Program-made: the position numbers and the translations under genes
Notes under the pieces: model-generated
Told to the model about the DNA's origin: nothing
Databases searched by the model: none
Seen by the model: only the letters and a program-made list of their open reading frames with translations
Assembly (NCBI GenBank): GCA_030039615.1
Contig: JASHVF010000022.1
Location: forward strand, 1-14,358
Direction: 5' to 3'
DNA from: Gammaproteobacteria bacterium
Lineage (GTDB): Bacteria; Pseudomonadota; Gammaproteobacteria; Steroidobacterales; Steroidobacteraceae
DNA: 14,358 nt
In this document: one piece after another, positions 7,536 to 13,484 of the stretch
How positions within the stretch are numbered: position 1 is the first letter of the stretch
Layout: every line of letters starts with the position of its first letter

Positions 7536-7602
7536 CGGCGAGCCAAAAGCGCGGTTTTGGCTCGCCGCTCGCCGCCTGCGGCGGCGGGCACCTCCGCGTG
7601 CC
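7536..7602. repeat. three tandem hairpins between two uncharacterised genes
   Basis: Three inverted repeats follow each other. The first has perfect 13-base arms CGGCGAGCCAAAA (7536-7548) and TTTTGGCTCGCCG (7555-7567) around a six-base loop. The second is GCCGCC-TGC-GGCGGC (7571-7585), extendable by one or two pairs. The third is GGCAC-CTCCGC-GTGCC (7587-7602). None is followed by a T-run, so they are not ordinary terminators. They resemble a dispersed intergenic palindrome of the REP/BIME kind, or a structured element that attenuates the downstream gene. Confidence 0.65.
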
Positions 7603-7627
7603 TGCGGCGAATTCGTAGGGGCGCACC

Positions 7628-8281
7628 ATGCTGCTGACGCGCCTGCAGGAGCTGATCGGCGGCATCTACGACGTGCGCGTGGCGTACGACGTCTACGACT
7701 TCCTGGTCACCGACCGCGGACAGCTGCCGCGCGCACCGCACGGCGGCCTCGCCGACGAGGAGTTGATCGTCGCGCAGAGCGCCGACGGCAGCGAGATGGC
7801 GCTGTCGCTGTACCTCGACCCGGCGCTGCTCGAGCGCCTCGCCGGCGCCGACCCGCTGATCGAGCTCAACGCCGGCAACCTGGCCGACTGGTGGACGGCG
7901 CTCGAAGGGGTGAGCCACTTCCTCTACCTCGCCTGGAATGCCGCACACGACAAGCCGGTGTCGCTGCTCGAGCTCGAGATGCAGGCCGAGGTCGACAAGT
8001 ACGTGGCGAGCTACTGGCTCATGCGGCGGCAGTACCCGGAGCATTTTCCGCGCGAGCTGCGGCGCGCGCTGTTCGAGCGCACGCGGCTGGATCCACGGCT
8101 GGCGGCGCAGCGGCGGCGGCTCTATGCCGAGGCAAGCGATTATGCGGGGCGCTTCTGCCGGCGCCTCGAGCGGCGCCTGGCGTGCGCCGCGCACGGCGAG
8201 CGCGAGGTGCTCACGGAGCTGCGGCGCTTCTACCGGCTGACCAACGCGCGCAAGCGCGCGCACATCGAGCGGATTTCCTAG
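7628..8281 (+). CDS. uncharacterised protein, partner of the 6865 gene
   Basis: A 217-residue protein beginning with ATG 7628 after GTAGGGG (7615-7621), a suitable Shine-Dalgarno about six bases upstream. There is no signal peptide. The N-terminal third has the tyrosine-rich IYDVRVAYDVYDFLVTDRGQL segment, the middle holds LIELNAGNLADWWTALEGVSHFL, and the C-terminal half is a basic helical region rich in Arg (MRRQYPEHFPRELRRALFE and following). I do not recognise the family. The gene is on the same strand as 6865, separated by a hairpin region, and the pair may be cotranscribed. Its stop overlaps tail to tail with the minus-strand gene at 8278 within the palindrome CTAG. Confidence 0.85.
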   Translation: MLLTRLQELIGGIYDVRVAYDVYDFLVTDRGQLPRAPHGGLADEELIVAQSADGSEMALSLYLDPALLERLAGADPLIELNAGNLADWWTALEGVSHFLYLAWNAAHDKPVSLLELEMQAEVDKYVASYWLMRRQYPEHFPRELRRALFERTRLDPRLAAQRRRLYAEASDYAGRFCRRLERRLACAAHGEREVLTELRRFYRLTNARKRAHIERIS

Positions 8282-8613
8282 TCGTCGTCGCGGGGCTTGC
8301 GCGCCTCGAGCTCGCGCTTCATCTTGATCCACTCGGAGAGCTTGCGCAGGTCGGTACGCGTGGTGTTGCCCGGATTGGGCGGCGTCACGGCGCGGCGCGC
8401 GTACGGATCGAAGCTGTCCTCGACCTTGAGGCTGAGCTCCGGATTGCCGAGGATCTCGAGCACCGGACGCTGGTAGTCATCGGGCGCGTCGCGCCACTCG
8501 ACCGAAGCCTGGCCGCGGTCGTCGTGCACGACCCGACCGATGCGGCGCCGCTCAGCCTCGGCCGGTGCAGCGGAGGTCGGCTGCGAGGCTCTCTTTTTGT
8601 CGTGCTCGTCCAC
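8278..8613 (-). CDS. small charged protein of unknown function
   Basis: A 111-residue protein read from GTG 8613, with an in-frame stop just upstream and no clear Shine-Dalgarno. It has a Lys/Arg-rich N-terminus (MDEHDKKRASQP), the RVVHDDRGQASVEWRDAP segment (27-44), PYARRAVTPPNP and the strongly charged RTDLRKLSEWIKMKRELEAR near the end. It has no membrane segment. I recall similar short proteins recurring in beta- and gammaproteobacteria, but no function is established to my knowledge. Coding potential is supported by the consistent reading of the frame and the ordered, non-Arg-biased composition. The gene lies downstream of the Nudix gene on the same strand, across an 86-base gap holding palindromes. 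Confidence 0.75.
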   Translation of the reverse strand: MDEHDKKRASQPTSAAPAEAERRRIGRVVHDDRGQASVEWRDAPDDYQRPVLEILGNPELSLKVEDSFDPYARRAVTPPNPGNTTRTDLRKLSEWIKMKRELEARKPRDDD

Positions 8614-8699
8614 GGATTATGGTTACCGATATACGACGTGCTTCACGTTTCGCAGCCTAACCTTGTCCGCCGCCCGCATTCTGCGACGTACGTCACGGA
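8614..8699. promoter_or_regulatory. inverted repeats between the Nudix gene and the 8278 gene
   Basis: The 86-base gap holds ACGTG-CTT-CACGT (8636-8648) and the palindrome GACGTACGTC (8685-8694), the latter just after the Nudix stop. On the minus strand a TATATC sequence (8627-8632 on the plus strand) lies close to the first repeat, as a -10 box would. No convincing -35 was found, so this is a candidate operator/promoter only. Confidence 0.3.
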
Positions 8700-9239
8700 T
8701 CAATTGGCGACAACTGTGGACGTTATGGCAAAGCGCGCGCGCAGCAGTCCGATGACGGTCTTGGCGTCGGTAATTGTGCCGTCGAGCGCCCATTGGCAGG
8801 CTGTTTCGAATGGCAACCAGTGGATTTCGATCACTTCGGCGCGCTCGTGCGCCGTGCTGGCCGGGGCGATTGCGGTGGCGAGGTAGAGGTGCAGGACTTC
8901 GGTGAATACTCCGGGCGAGGACAGGCAGGTGCCGAGCCCATGCCAATGGCGCGCCAGCACGCCGGCCTCCTCGGCGAGCTCGCGCTGCGCGGTGTGAAGC
9001 GGCGGCTCGTGCGGCTCGAGCTTCCCGGCCGGCAGCTCCCACAGCCAGCCGCCGGCCACGTAGCGGTACTGGCGCAGCAGGCACACCCGCCGCGCGCCAT
9101 CCACGGCCACGGCGGCCGCGCCGCCCGGGTGATGCACCACCTCGAGCTCGGCGCGGTGGCCGTTCGGCAGCACCACCGAATCGGTGGTGACGCGGATGAC
9201 ACGGCCGGTGAAATGCACGGTCTGACTATCGGGTTTCAT
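8700..9239 (-). CDS. Nudix hydrolase, probable ADP-ribose/ADP-sugar pyrophosphatase
   Basis: A 179-residue protein with a perfect Nudix box GX5EX7REUXEEXGU at residues 72-94 (GKLEPHEPPLHTAQRELAEE, then AGV). The beta-strand before it (GWLWELPAGKL) and the SSPGVFTEVLHLYLA segment after it (107-121) are typical of the ADP-ribose pyrophosphatase branch, which hydrolyses ADP-ribose to AMP and ribose 5-phosphate with Mg2+. I chose ATG 9239 because GGTGAG, found in the preceding bases, gives a Shine-Dalgarno with proper spacing; a GTG at 9248 would add three residues. It diverges from the helicase gene across about 77 bases. It may be cotranscribed with the small gene at 8278, though palindromes lie between them. 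Confidence 0.92.
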   Translation of the reverse strand: MKPDSQTVHFTGRVIRVTTDSVVLPNGHRAELEVVHHPGGAAAVAVDGARRVCLLRQYRYVAGGWLWELPAGKLEPHEPPLHTAQRELAEEAGVLARHWHGLGTCLSSPGVFTEVLHLYLATAIAPASTAHERAEVIEIHWLPFETACQWALDGTITDAKTVIGLLRARFAITSTVVAN

Positions 9240-9300
9240 AACACTCACCGTCGGCTCTGGCGGCGGCGCTTGCCGGTCGTCAGGCGCTCTCGGCCGCGAG

Positions 9301-9306
9301 TATAGT
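9301..9306 (+). promoter_or_regulatory. candidate -10 box close to the helicase start
   Basis: TATAGT, matching four to five positions of the TATAAT consensus, lies only 10 bases before the ATG at 9317. Transcription starting about seven bases after it would give a leader of a few bases. No -35 match is visible at 16-18 bases, and no Shine-Dalgarno precedes the ATG. Confidence 0.35.
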
Positions 9307-9316
9307 CGGCGCGCCC

Positions 9317-11407
9317 ATGGCCACCACTGCGCACCTCGAGAAGCTCAACGCCGCACAGCGCAAGGCGGTGACGCACGGCGAGCCGCTGCCCGAGAAGGGC
9401 TTCGCCGCGGGGCCGCTGCTGATCGTCGCCGGCGCCGGCACCGGCAAGACCGACACGCTGGCGCACCGCGTCGCCCACCTCGTGATCCACGGCGTCGACC
9501 CGGCGCGCATCCTGATGTTGACCTTCACGCGCCGCGCCGCGCAGGAGATGCGCCGCCGTGCGCACGAGATCACCAAGCAGGCGCTCAATGAGTCGATGGG
9601 CGGCGTCAGCGCCACGATCTCGCAGCGCCTCTCCTGGGCCGGCACGTTCCACTCCATCGGCAACCGCCTGCTGCGTCACTACGCCGGCCACCTGCAGCTC
9701 GACCCGCACTTCAGCGTGATCGATCGCGGCGACGCCGCCGATCTCATGGACAGCCTGCGAGCGGAGCTCGGCCTGGCGGCGCGCGATCAGCGCTTCCCGC
9801 GCAAGGACACCTGCCTGGCGATCTACTCCAACCGCGTCAACACCCGCACCCCGCTCAAGGAGACCCTCGCGCAGCACTACCCCTGGTGCGCACAGTGGGA
9901 GGCGGAGCTGACGGCGCTGTTCCGCGGCTACGTCGAGCAGAAGCAGCACGCGCGTCTGCTCGATTACGACGACCTGCTGCTCTACTGGCACGGCATGATG
10001 TCCGAGGCGCGCCTGGCGCAGCACATCGGTGCGCACTTCGACCACGTGCTGGTGGACGAGTACCAGGACACCAACCGCCTGCAGGCCGAGATCGTGCATG
10101 CCATGAAGCCCGACGGCTCCGGGCTCACCGTCGTGGGCGACGACGCGCAGGCGATCTACTCGTTCCGGGCGGCGGCAGTGGAGAACATCCTCGGGTTCGC
10201 CGAGCGTTTCCAGCCGCGCGCCGAGGTGGTCACGCTGGCGCAGAACTACCGCTCCACCCAGCAGGTGCTCGACGTCGCCAACGCGGTGATGGGCGAGGCG
10301 CCGCGCGCCCAGCGCAAGTATCTGCTGTCGGTGCGCGGCCAGGGAACGCGGCCGCGCGCGGTGACGGTCGACGAGCTGCAGACCCAGGCGGAGTACGTTC
10401 GCAGCGAGGTGCTGCGGCGGCGCGAGGCCAACGTGCCGCTGCGCCGCCAGGCGGTGCTGTTCCGCAGCGCCAGCCACAGCGACGTACTCGAGGTCGAGCT
10501 CAGCAAGCACAAGATCCCCTACGTCAAGTACGGCGGGCTGAAATTCCTCGAGGCGGCGCACGTCAAGGACCTGCTGTCGGTGCTGCGCTGGGTCGACAAC
10601 CCGCGCAACACGCTGGCCGCCTTCCGCGTGCTGCAGCTGCTGCCGGGGATGGGCCCTGTGAACGCCGCGGCGGCCATCGAGCACCTGGAGGCGGGCGGTT
10701 ACTCGTTCGAGTCACTGCGCAGCTTCAAGCCGCCGCAGACCCACGAGATGGACTGGCGGCGGCTCATCGACCTGTTGCAGGGGCTCTCGGACCCGCAGCT
10801 GCAGTGGCAGGGTCAGGTGAACCAGGCGCGCGGCTGGTACCAGAAGCACTTCGAGCGGATCTACGAGCATTTTCACACCCGGCTCGGCGACCTCGATCAG
10901 CTCGAGCAGCTCGCCGGGCAGTATCCCTCGCGCGAACGCTTCGTCACCGAGCTGACGCTCGATCCGCCGCACGCCACCAGCGATCTGTCCGCGCGGCCGA
11001 CGCTGGAAGAGGACTTCCTGGTGCTCTCCACGATTCACTCCGCCAAGGGCATGGAGTGGGACACGGTCTACGTGCTGAACGTAGTGGACGGCAGTTTCCC
11101 TTCGGAGTTCTCCACCGGCCGGCCGGAGCTCATCGAGGAGGAGCGGCGGCTGCTGTATGTGGCGCTGACGCGCGCGCAGAACGACCTGGCGCTCGTCATG
11201 CCGCTCAAGTTCCATCTCACGCAGCAGTCCCGCCAGGGAGATGCGCACGTGTACGGCGGCCGCAGCCGCTTCATGACCGAGAAGGTGCTGAAGATGCTCG
11301 ACGCCACCACCTTTCAGGGCTCGAGCAGCGCCGGCGGCGACCTGCAGGCGACGGGCGAGCAGCAGGTGAGCGTCGACGTCGGCGCGCGGCTGCGCGATAT
11401 GTGGTAG
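9317..11407 (+). CDS. UvrD/PcrA-type superfamily 1 DNA helicase
   Basis: A 696-residue protein with all SF1A motifs in order. The Q-motif region is LNAAQRKAV. Motif I is GAGTGKT (39-45), Ia LTFTRRAA (68-75), Ib GTFHSIGNRLLR, II VDEYQDT (246-252), III GDDAQAIYSFR (274-284), and the LAQNYRS segment is at 307-313. Motif V is TIHSAKGMEWDTV (572-584) and VI EEERRLLYVALTRA (607-620). These enzymes unwind DNA 3' to 5' in repair and replication restart. The lid between III and V contains the KYGGLKFLEAAHVKDLLS stretch typical of UvrD-like proteins. The region after motif VI is short, with no Tudor-like C-terminal domain, so this is a shorter paralog than canonical UvrD. The start ATG at 9317 has no Shine-Dalgarno; other ATGs are far inside. 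Confidence 0.95.
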   Translation: MATTAHLEKLNAAQRKAVTHGEPLPEKGFAAGPLLIVAGAGTGKTDTLAHRVAHLVIHGVDPARILMLTFTRRAAQEMRRRAHEITKQALNESMGGVSATISQRLSWAGTFHSIGNRLLRHYAGHLQLDPHFSVIDRGDAADLMDSLRAELGLAARDQRFPRKDTCLAIYSNRVNTRTPLKETLAQHYPWCAQWEAELTALFRGYVEQKQHARLLDYDDLLLYWHGMMSEARLAQHIGAHFDHVLVDEYQDTNRLQAEIVHAMKPDGSGLTVVGDDAQAIYSFRAAAVENILGFAERFQPRAEVVTLAQNYRSTQQVLDVANAVMGEAPRAQRKYLLSVRGQGTRPRAVTVDELQTQAEYVRSEVLRRREANVPLRRQAVLFRSASHSDVLEVELSKHKIPYVKYGGLKFLEAAHVKDLLSVLRWVDNPRNTLAAFRVLQLLPGMGPVNAAAAIEHLEAGGYSFESLRSFKPPQTHEMDWRRLIDLLQGLSDPQLQWQGQVNQARGWYQKHFERIYEHFHTRLGDLDQLEQLAGQYPSRERFVTELTLDPPHATSDLSARPTLEEDFLVLSTIHSAKGMEWDTVYVLNVVDGSFPSEFSTGRPELIEEERRLLYVALTRAQNDLALVMPLKFHLTQQSRQGDAHVYGGRSRFMTEKVLKMLDATTFQGSSSAGGDLQATGEQQVSVDVGARLRDMW

Positions 11408-11436
11408 CGACGCCGCCTCAGCGGGGCGGATGCTCG

Positions 11437-12222
11437 CTACTTCGCGGGCTTGACGAACTTGAGCGTGAAGCGATCGCTCTCGCCGATGGCGGCGTACTTG
11501 TCGCGGTCCTTGTCGCCCAGGCGGTAAGTCGGCGGCAGCGTCCACACGCCCTGCTCGTAGTCCTTGGTGTCCTTCGGGTTGGCGTTCACCTGCGAGCTCG
11601 CCTCGAGTCGGAAACCCTGCGCCTCGATCAGCTTGATCGCATAGTCCTCGTTCACATAGCCGCTCTTCGCCTGCGGATCCTGCGGCGCGGCCGGATTGCC
11701 GCGGTGCTCGACCACGCCCAGCACGCCGCCGGGCTTGAGCGCGCGGTACAGCGTGGCGAAGGCCGCGGCCGCCTCATCGCGCGCCATCCAGTTATGGATG
11801 TTGCGGAAGGTGAGCGCCATGTCGAGCGACCCCGGCGGCACCACATCGCCGCCGTCGAGCGGGAAGTTCACCACCGCCACGCGGTCGTAGAGCTCGGGGC
11901 GCGCCGCCAGCTTCTGCCGGTATTGCTCTTCGAGGTGCGTGACGTACTGGCTCCCGGGATCGGGCCCGATGACAGCGGCGTAGTACTTGCCCTTGTCGCG
12001 CAGCAGCGGCGCCAGCACTTCCGTGTACCAGCCCGGCTCGGGCCACACCTCGAGCACAGTCATCTCGGGGCGGATGCCGAAGAACAGCAGCGTGGCCTTC
12101 GGATGCCGGTAGCGGTCGCGCGCGCGGTTCTCCTCCGAGCGCTGGTCGCCGGCGAGGATGCGGTCGAGAGCGAGCGAGGTCGTCTGGCGCGTGCTGTAGG
12201 TCGCGCAGGCGCTCGCCAGCAC
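11437..12222 (-). CDS. predicted SAM-dependent methyltransferase (COG4798-like), probably exported or a lipoprotein
   Basis: About 261 residues from GTG 12222. The fold is a class I methyltransferase: RDRYRHPKATLLFFGIRPEM, motif I VLEVWPEPGWYTE (56-68), an acidic/aromatic second strand region, and LKPGGVLGVVEH (162-173). The family known as predicted methyltransferase COG4798 has this RDxYRHP...WYTE arrangement and usually an N-terminal signal; substrates are unknown to me. Motif I normally has a glycine-rich loop, here WPEPGW. The start is doubtful: the frame stays open upstream and encodes KAIIACLVLASAC, a signal/lipobox-like stretch cut by the GTG start. The codons available upstream are ATC (12237 and 12234) and CTG (12225). 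AAGG at 12240-12243 is spaced five bases before the ATC at 12234. The terminator of the RRM gene ends a few bases upstream. Confidence 0.8.
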   Translation of the reverse strand: MLASACATYSTRQTTSLALDRILAGDQRSEENRARDRYRHPKATLLFFGIRPEMTVLEVWPEPGWYTEVLAPLLRDKGKYYAAVIGPDPGSQYVTHLEEQYRQKLAARPELYDRVAVVNFPLDGGDVVPPGSLDMALTFRNIHNWMARDEAAAAFATLYRALKPGGVLGVVEHRGNPAAPQDPQAKSGYVNEDYAIKLIEAQGFRLEASSQVNANPKDTKDYEQGVWTLPPTYRLGDKDRDKYAAIGESDRFTLKFVKPAK

Positions 12223-12245
12223 CAGGCAGGCGATGATCGCCTTGC

Positions 12246-12271
12246 AAAAAAACCCCGCAGAGTGCGGGGTT
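12246..12271 (-). terminator. Rho-independent terminator of the RRM gene
   Basis: On the minus strand the hairpin AACCCCGC-ACTCT-GCGGGGTT has perfect eight-base arms with a five-base loop and is followed by a T-run (seven consecutive T, two of which close the stem). It is positioned 31 bases after the stop of the RRM gene. On the plus strand only TTCTT follows the stem, so it is mainly leftward. Confidence 0.9.
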
Positions 12272-12302
12272 CTTCTACGCTGCAGGACCAGGCGCCGGAC
12301 CG

Positions 12303-12584
12303 TCAGCGACGGAAGGGGCCGCCGCCCTGGCGCGGACGCTGCGGGCGCTCCTGCGCCTCGTTCACGCGCAGCGGCCGGCCGTTCATCTGAAAGCCGTTGA
12401 GGGCCTGGATTGCCGCCTGCGCCTCGTTCTGGGGCATGTCGACGAAACCGAAGCCGCGCGGCTTGCCGGTCTCCCTGTCATTGATGAGCTTGACAGACTC
12501 CACCTTGCCATGGCGCTCGAACAAGGTCTTCACGTCCTGCTCGGTTGCGTTGAAGGGCAGATTGCCTACGTAAATCGTCGTCAC
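12303..12584 (-). CDS. RRM-domain RNA-binding protein (cold-inducible Rbp type)
   Basis: A 93-residue protein consisting almost entirely of one RNA recognition motif: RNP2 is IYVGNL (4-9) and RNP1 is RGFGFVDM (43-50), with the RNA-stacking aromatics Tyr5, Phe45 and Phe47. The C-terminus is a short basic, Gly-rich tail (PQRPRQGGGPFRR). Such small RRM proteins in cyanobacteria and proteobacteria bind single-stranded RNA and are often induced by cold or stress; that is family knowledge. It is read from GTG 12584, preceded by GAGAG about eight bases upstream. A strong intrinsic terminator follows the gene, and a divergent region of 288 bases lies upstream. A TTGACC -35-like box with a weak -10 suggests a short leader. 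Confidence 0.95.
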   Translation of the reverse strand: MTTIYVGNLPFNATEQDVKTLFERHGKVESVKLINDRETGKPRGFGFVDMPQNEAQAAIQALNGFQMNGRPLRVNEAQERPQRPRQGGGPFRR

Positions 12585-12872
12585 TGGGAAGTCTCTCTAT
12601 GAAAATGCGGACAACGGCGGCGGCTAAGCGTCGGTCGCATGTACCGCGTGAATCAAACAGGTCAAGGCTTCAAGGCACACGATCGGCAGTGTTTCAGTCA
12701 ATGCGCAGCGCTTGGGCCGGCGGCCTGCACCTGCGTTCGCGCACGGATGAGAGGCGCGGGGCGGGAGAGGAGGTCAAACACATTCGTACAAAGCGCACTC
12801 AACCACGACGGATACGAACGCCCGTGTCATGCTACTCCCGGCCCCCGCGGGACGCAAACCTGAGGGTTTTGG
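12585..12872. promoter_or_regulatory. 288-base divergent region between RRM and UPF0016 genes
   Basis: The longest gap in the window. For the RRM gene (minus) a TTGACC -35 (plus 12660-12665) and a weak TACATG -10 (12638-12643) with a 16-base spacer would start RNA about 45 bases before the GTG. For the UPF0016 gene (plus), the Shine-Dalgarno GAGGG (12862-12866) sits six bases before ATG and can pair within AAACC-TGAG-GGTTT. TTCGTA (12783-12788) and TACGAA (12813-12818) form a distant inverted repeat. No known riboswitch was recognised. Confidence 0.35.
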
Positions 12873-13439
12873 ATGGAGGCCTTTCTGGTATCGGCCGGCG
12901 CGGTGGCACTGGCCGAGCTCGGCGACAAGACGCAGTTGCTCGCCCTGCTGCTGGCGGCGCGCTTTCGTGCGCCGCTGGCGGTGATCGCCGGGATCGTCAC
13001 GGCGGTGATCGCCAACCACCTGATGGCCGCTGCGGTCGGCACGCTGCTCGCGAGCGTGCTGTCGCCGGCGGTGCTGCGCTGGCTGCTGGTGGCGTCGTTC
13101 GTCGTCACGGCTGTCTGGATGTTGGTTCCCGACAAGGAGCCGGCGGCCGGCGAGCGGCCGGCGCGTTTTGGCGCCTACGGCACCACCGCGCTGACATTCT
13201 TTCTGGTCGAGATGGGCGACAAGACACAGATCGCCACGCTGGCGCTCGCCGCGCGCTATCACGCCCTGCTGCCGGTGGTCGCCGGCACCACGCTCGGCAT
13301 GCTGCTCGCCAACGTGCCGGTGGTGCTGCTCGGCCGGGTGGTCGCCGAGCGCATCCCGGCGACGCTCATGCACCGTATCGGCGCGCTGGTGTTCGTGCTG
13401 CTCGCGCTGCTGGCGCTCCTTCAGCTGCGCACGGCCTGA
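12873..13439 (+). CDS. UPF0016/TMEM165 (Gdt1)-family cation transporter
   Basis: A 188-residue membrane protein with two copies of the family signature E-x-G-D-K-T: AELGDKTQ (residues 14-21) and VEMGDKTQ (112-119), each starting a half of about three transmembrane helices. A cytoplasmic linker (PDKEPAAGERPARFGAYG) separates the halves. The family exchanges Mn2+/Ca2+ for H+; the bacterial members are associated with manganese export. The Shine-Dalgarno GAGGG precedes the ATG. It is the first gene of a possible two-gene unit with the GST at 13485, though a second -10-like sequence lies between them. Confidence in the family is high and in the exact ion moderate. Confidence 0.93.
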   Translation: MEAFLVSAGAVALAELGDKTQLLALLLAARFRAPLAVIAGIVTAVIANHLMAAAVGTLLASVLSPAVLRWLLVASFVVTAVWMLVPDKEPAAGERPARFGAYGTTALTFFLVEMGDKTQIATLALAARYHALLPVVAGTTLGMLLANVPVVLLGRVVAERIPATLMHRIGALVFVLLALLALLQLRTA

Positions 13440-13452
13440 ACACGGCTTGAAC

Positions 13453-13479
13453 TATAGTGGCGCCCTGAGCCGCCGGGAG
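13453..13479 (+). promoter_or_regulatory. candidate -10 and ribosome binding site of the second GST gene
   Basis: TATAGT (13453-13458) is followed by the Shine-Dalgarno GGGAG (13475-13479), five bases before ATG 13485. The -10 lies just after the UPF0016 stop, so the GST could have its own promoter. The -35 region is not convincing. Confidence 0.35.
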
Positions 13480-13484
13480 TTCCC

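Noticed and set aside
9245..10684. A 479-codon minus-strand open frame opposite the helicase
   Set aside because: It lies antisense to the helicase motifs I to III and has the biased composition of a shadow frame.
11408..11436. A terminator between the helicase and the methyltransferase
   Set aside because: Only a weak CCGCC/GGCGG hairpin without a T-run is present.
9886..12390. A long plus-strand open frame of 834 codons spanning the helicase and the methyltransferase antisense
   Set aside because: It runs out of frame with the helicase and antisense to the methyltransferase, has an Arg/Ala/Gly-rich composition typical of GC-rich shadow frames, and contains no recognisable domain.
12820..12850. 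A GGGAGTAGC sequence on the minus strand resembling the conserved start of the yybP-ykoY manganese riboswitch
   Set aside because: It is on the strand opposite to the UPF0016 gene and the second conserved part of the riboswitch could not be found in either direction.
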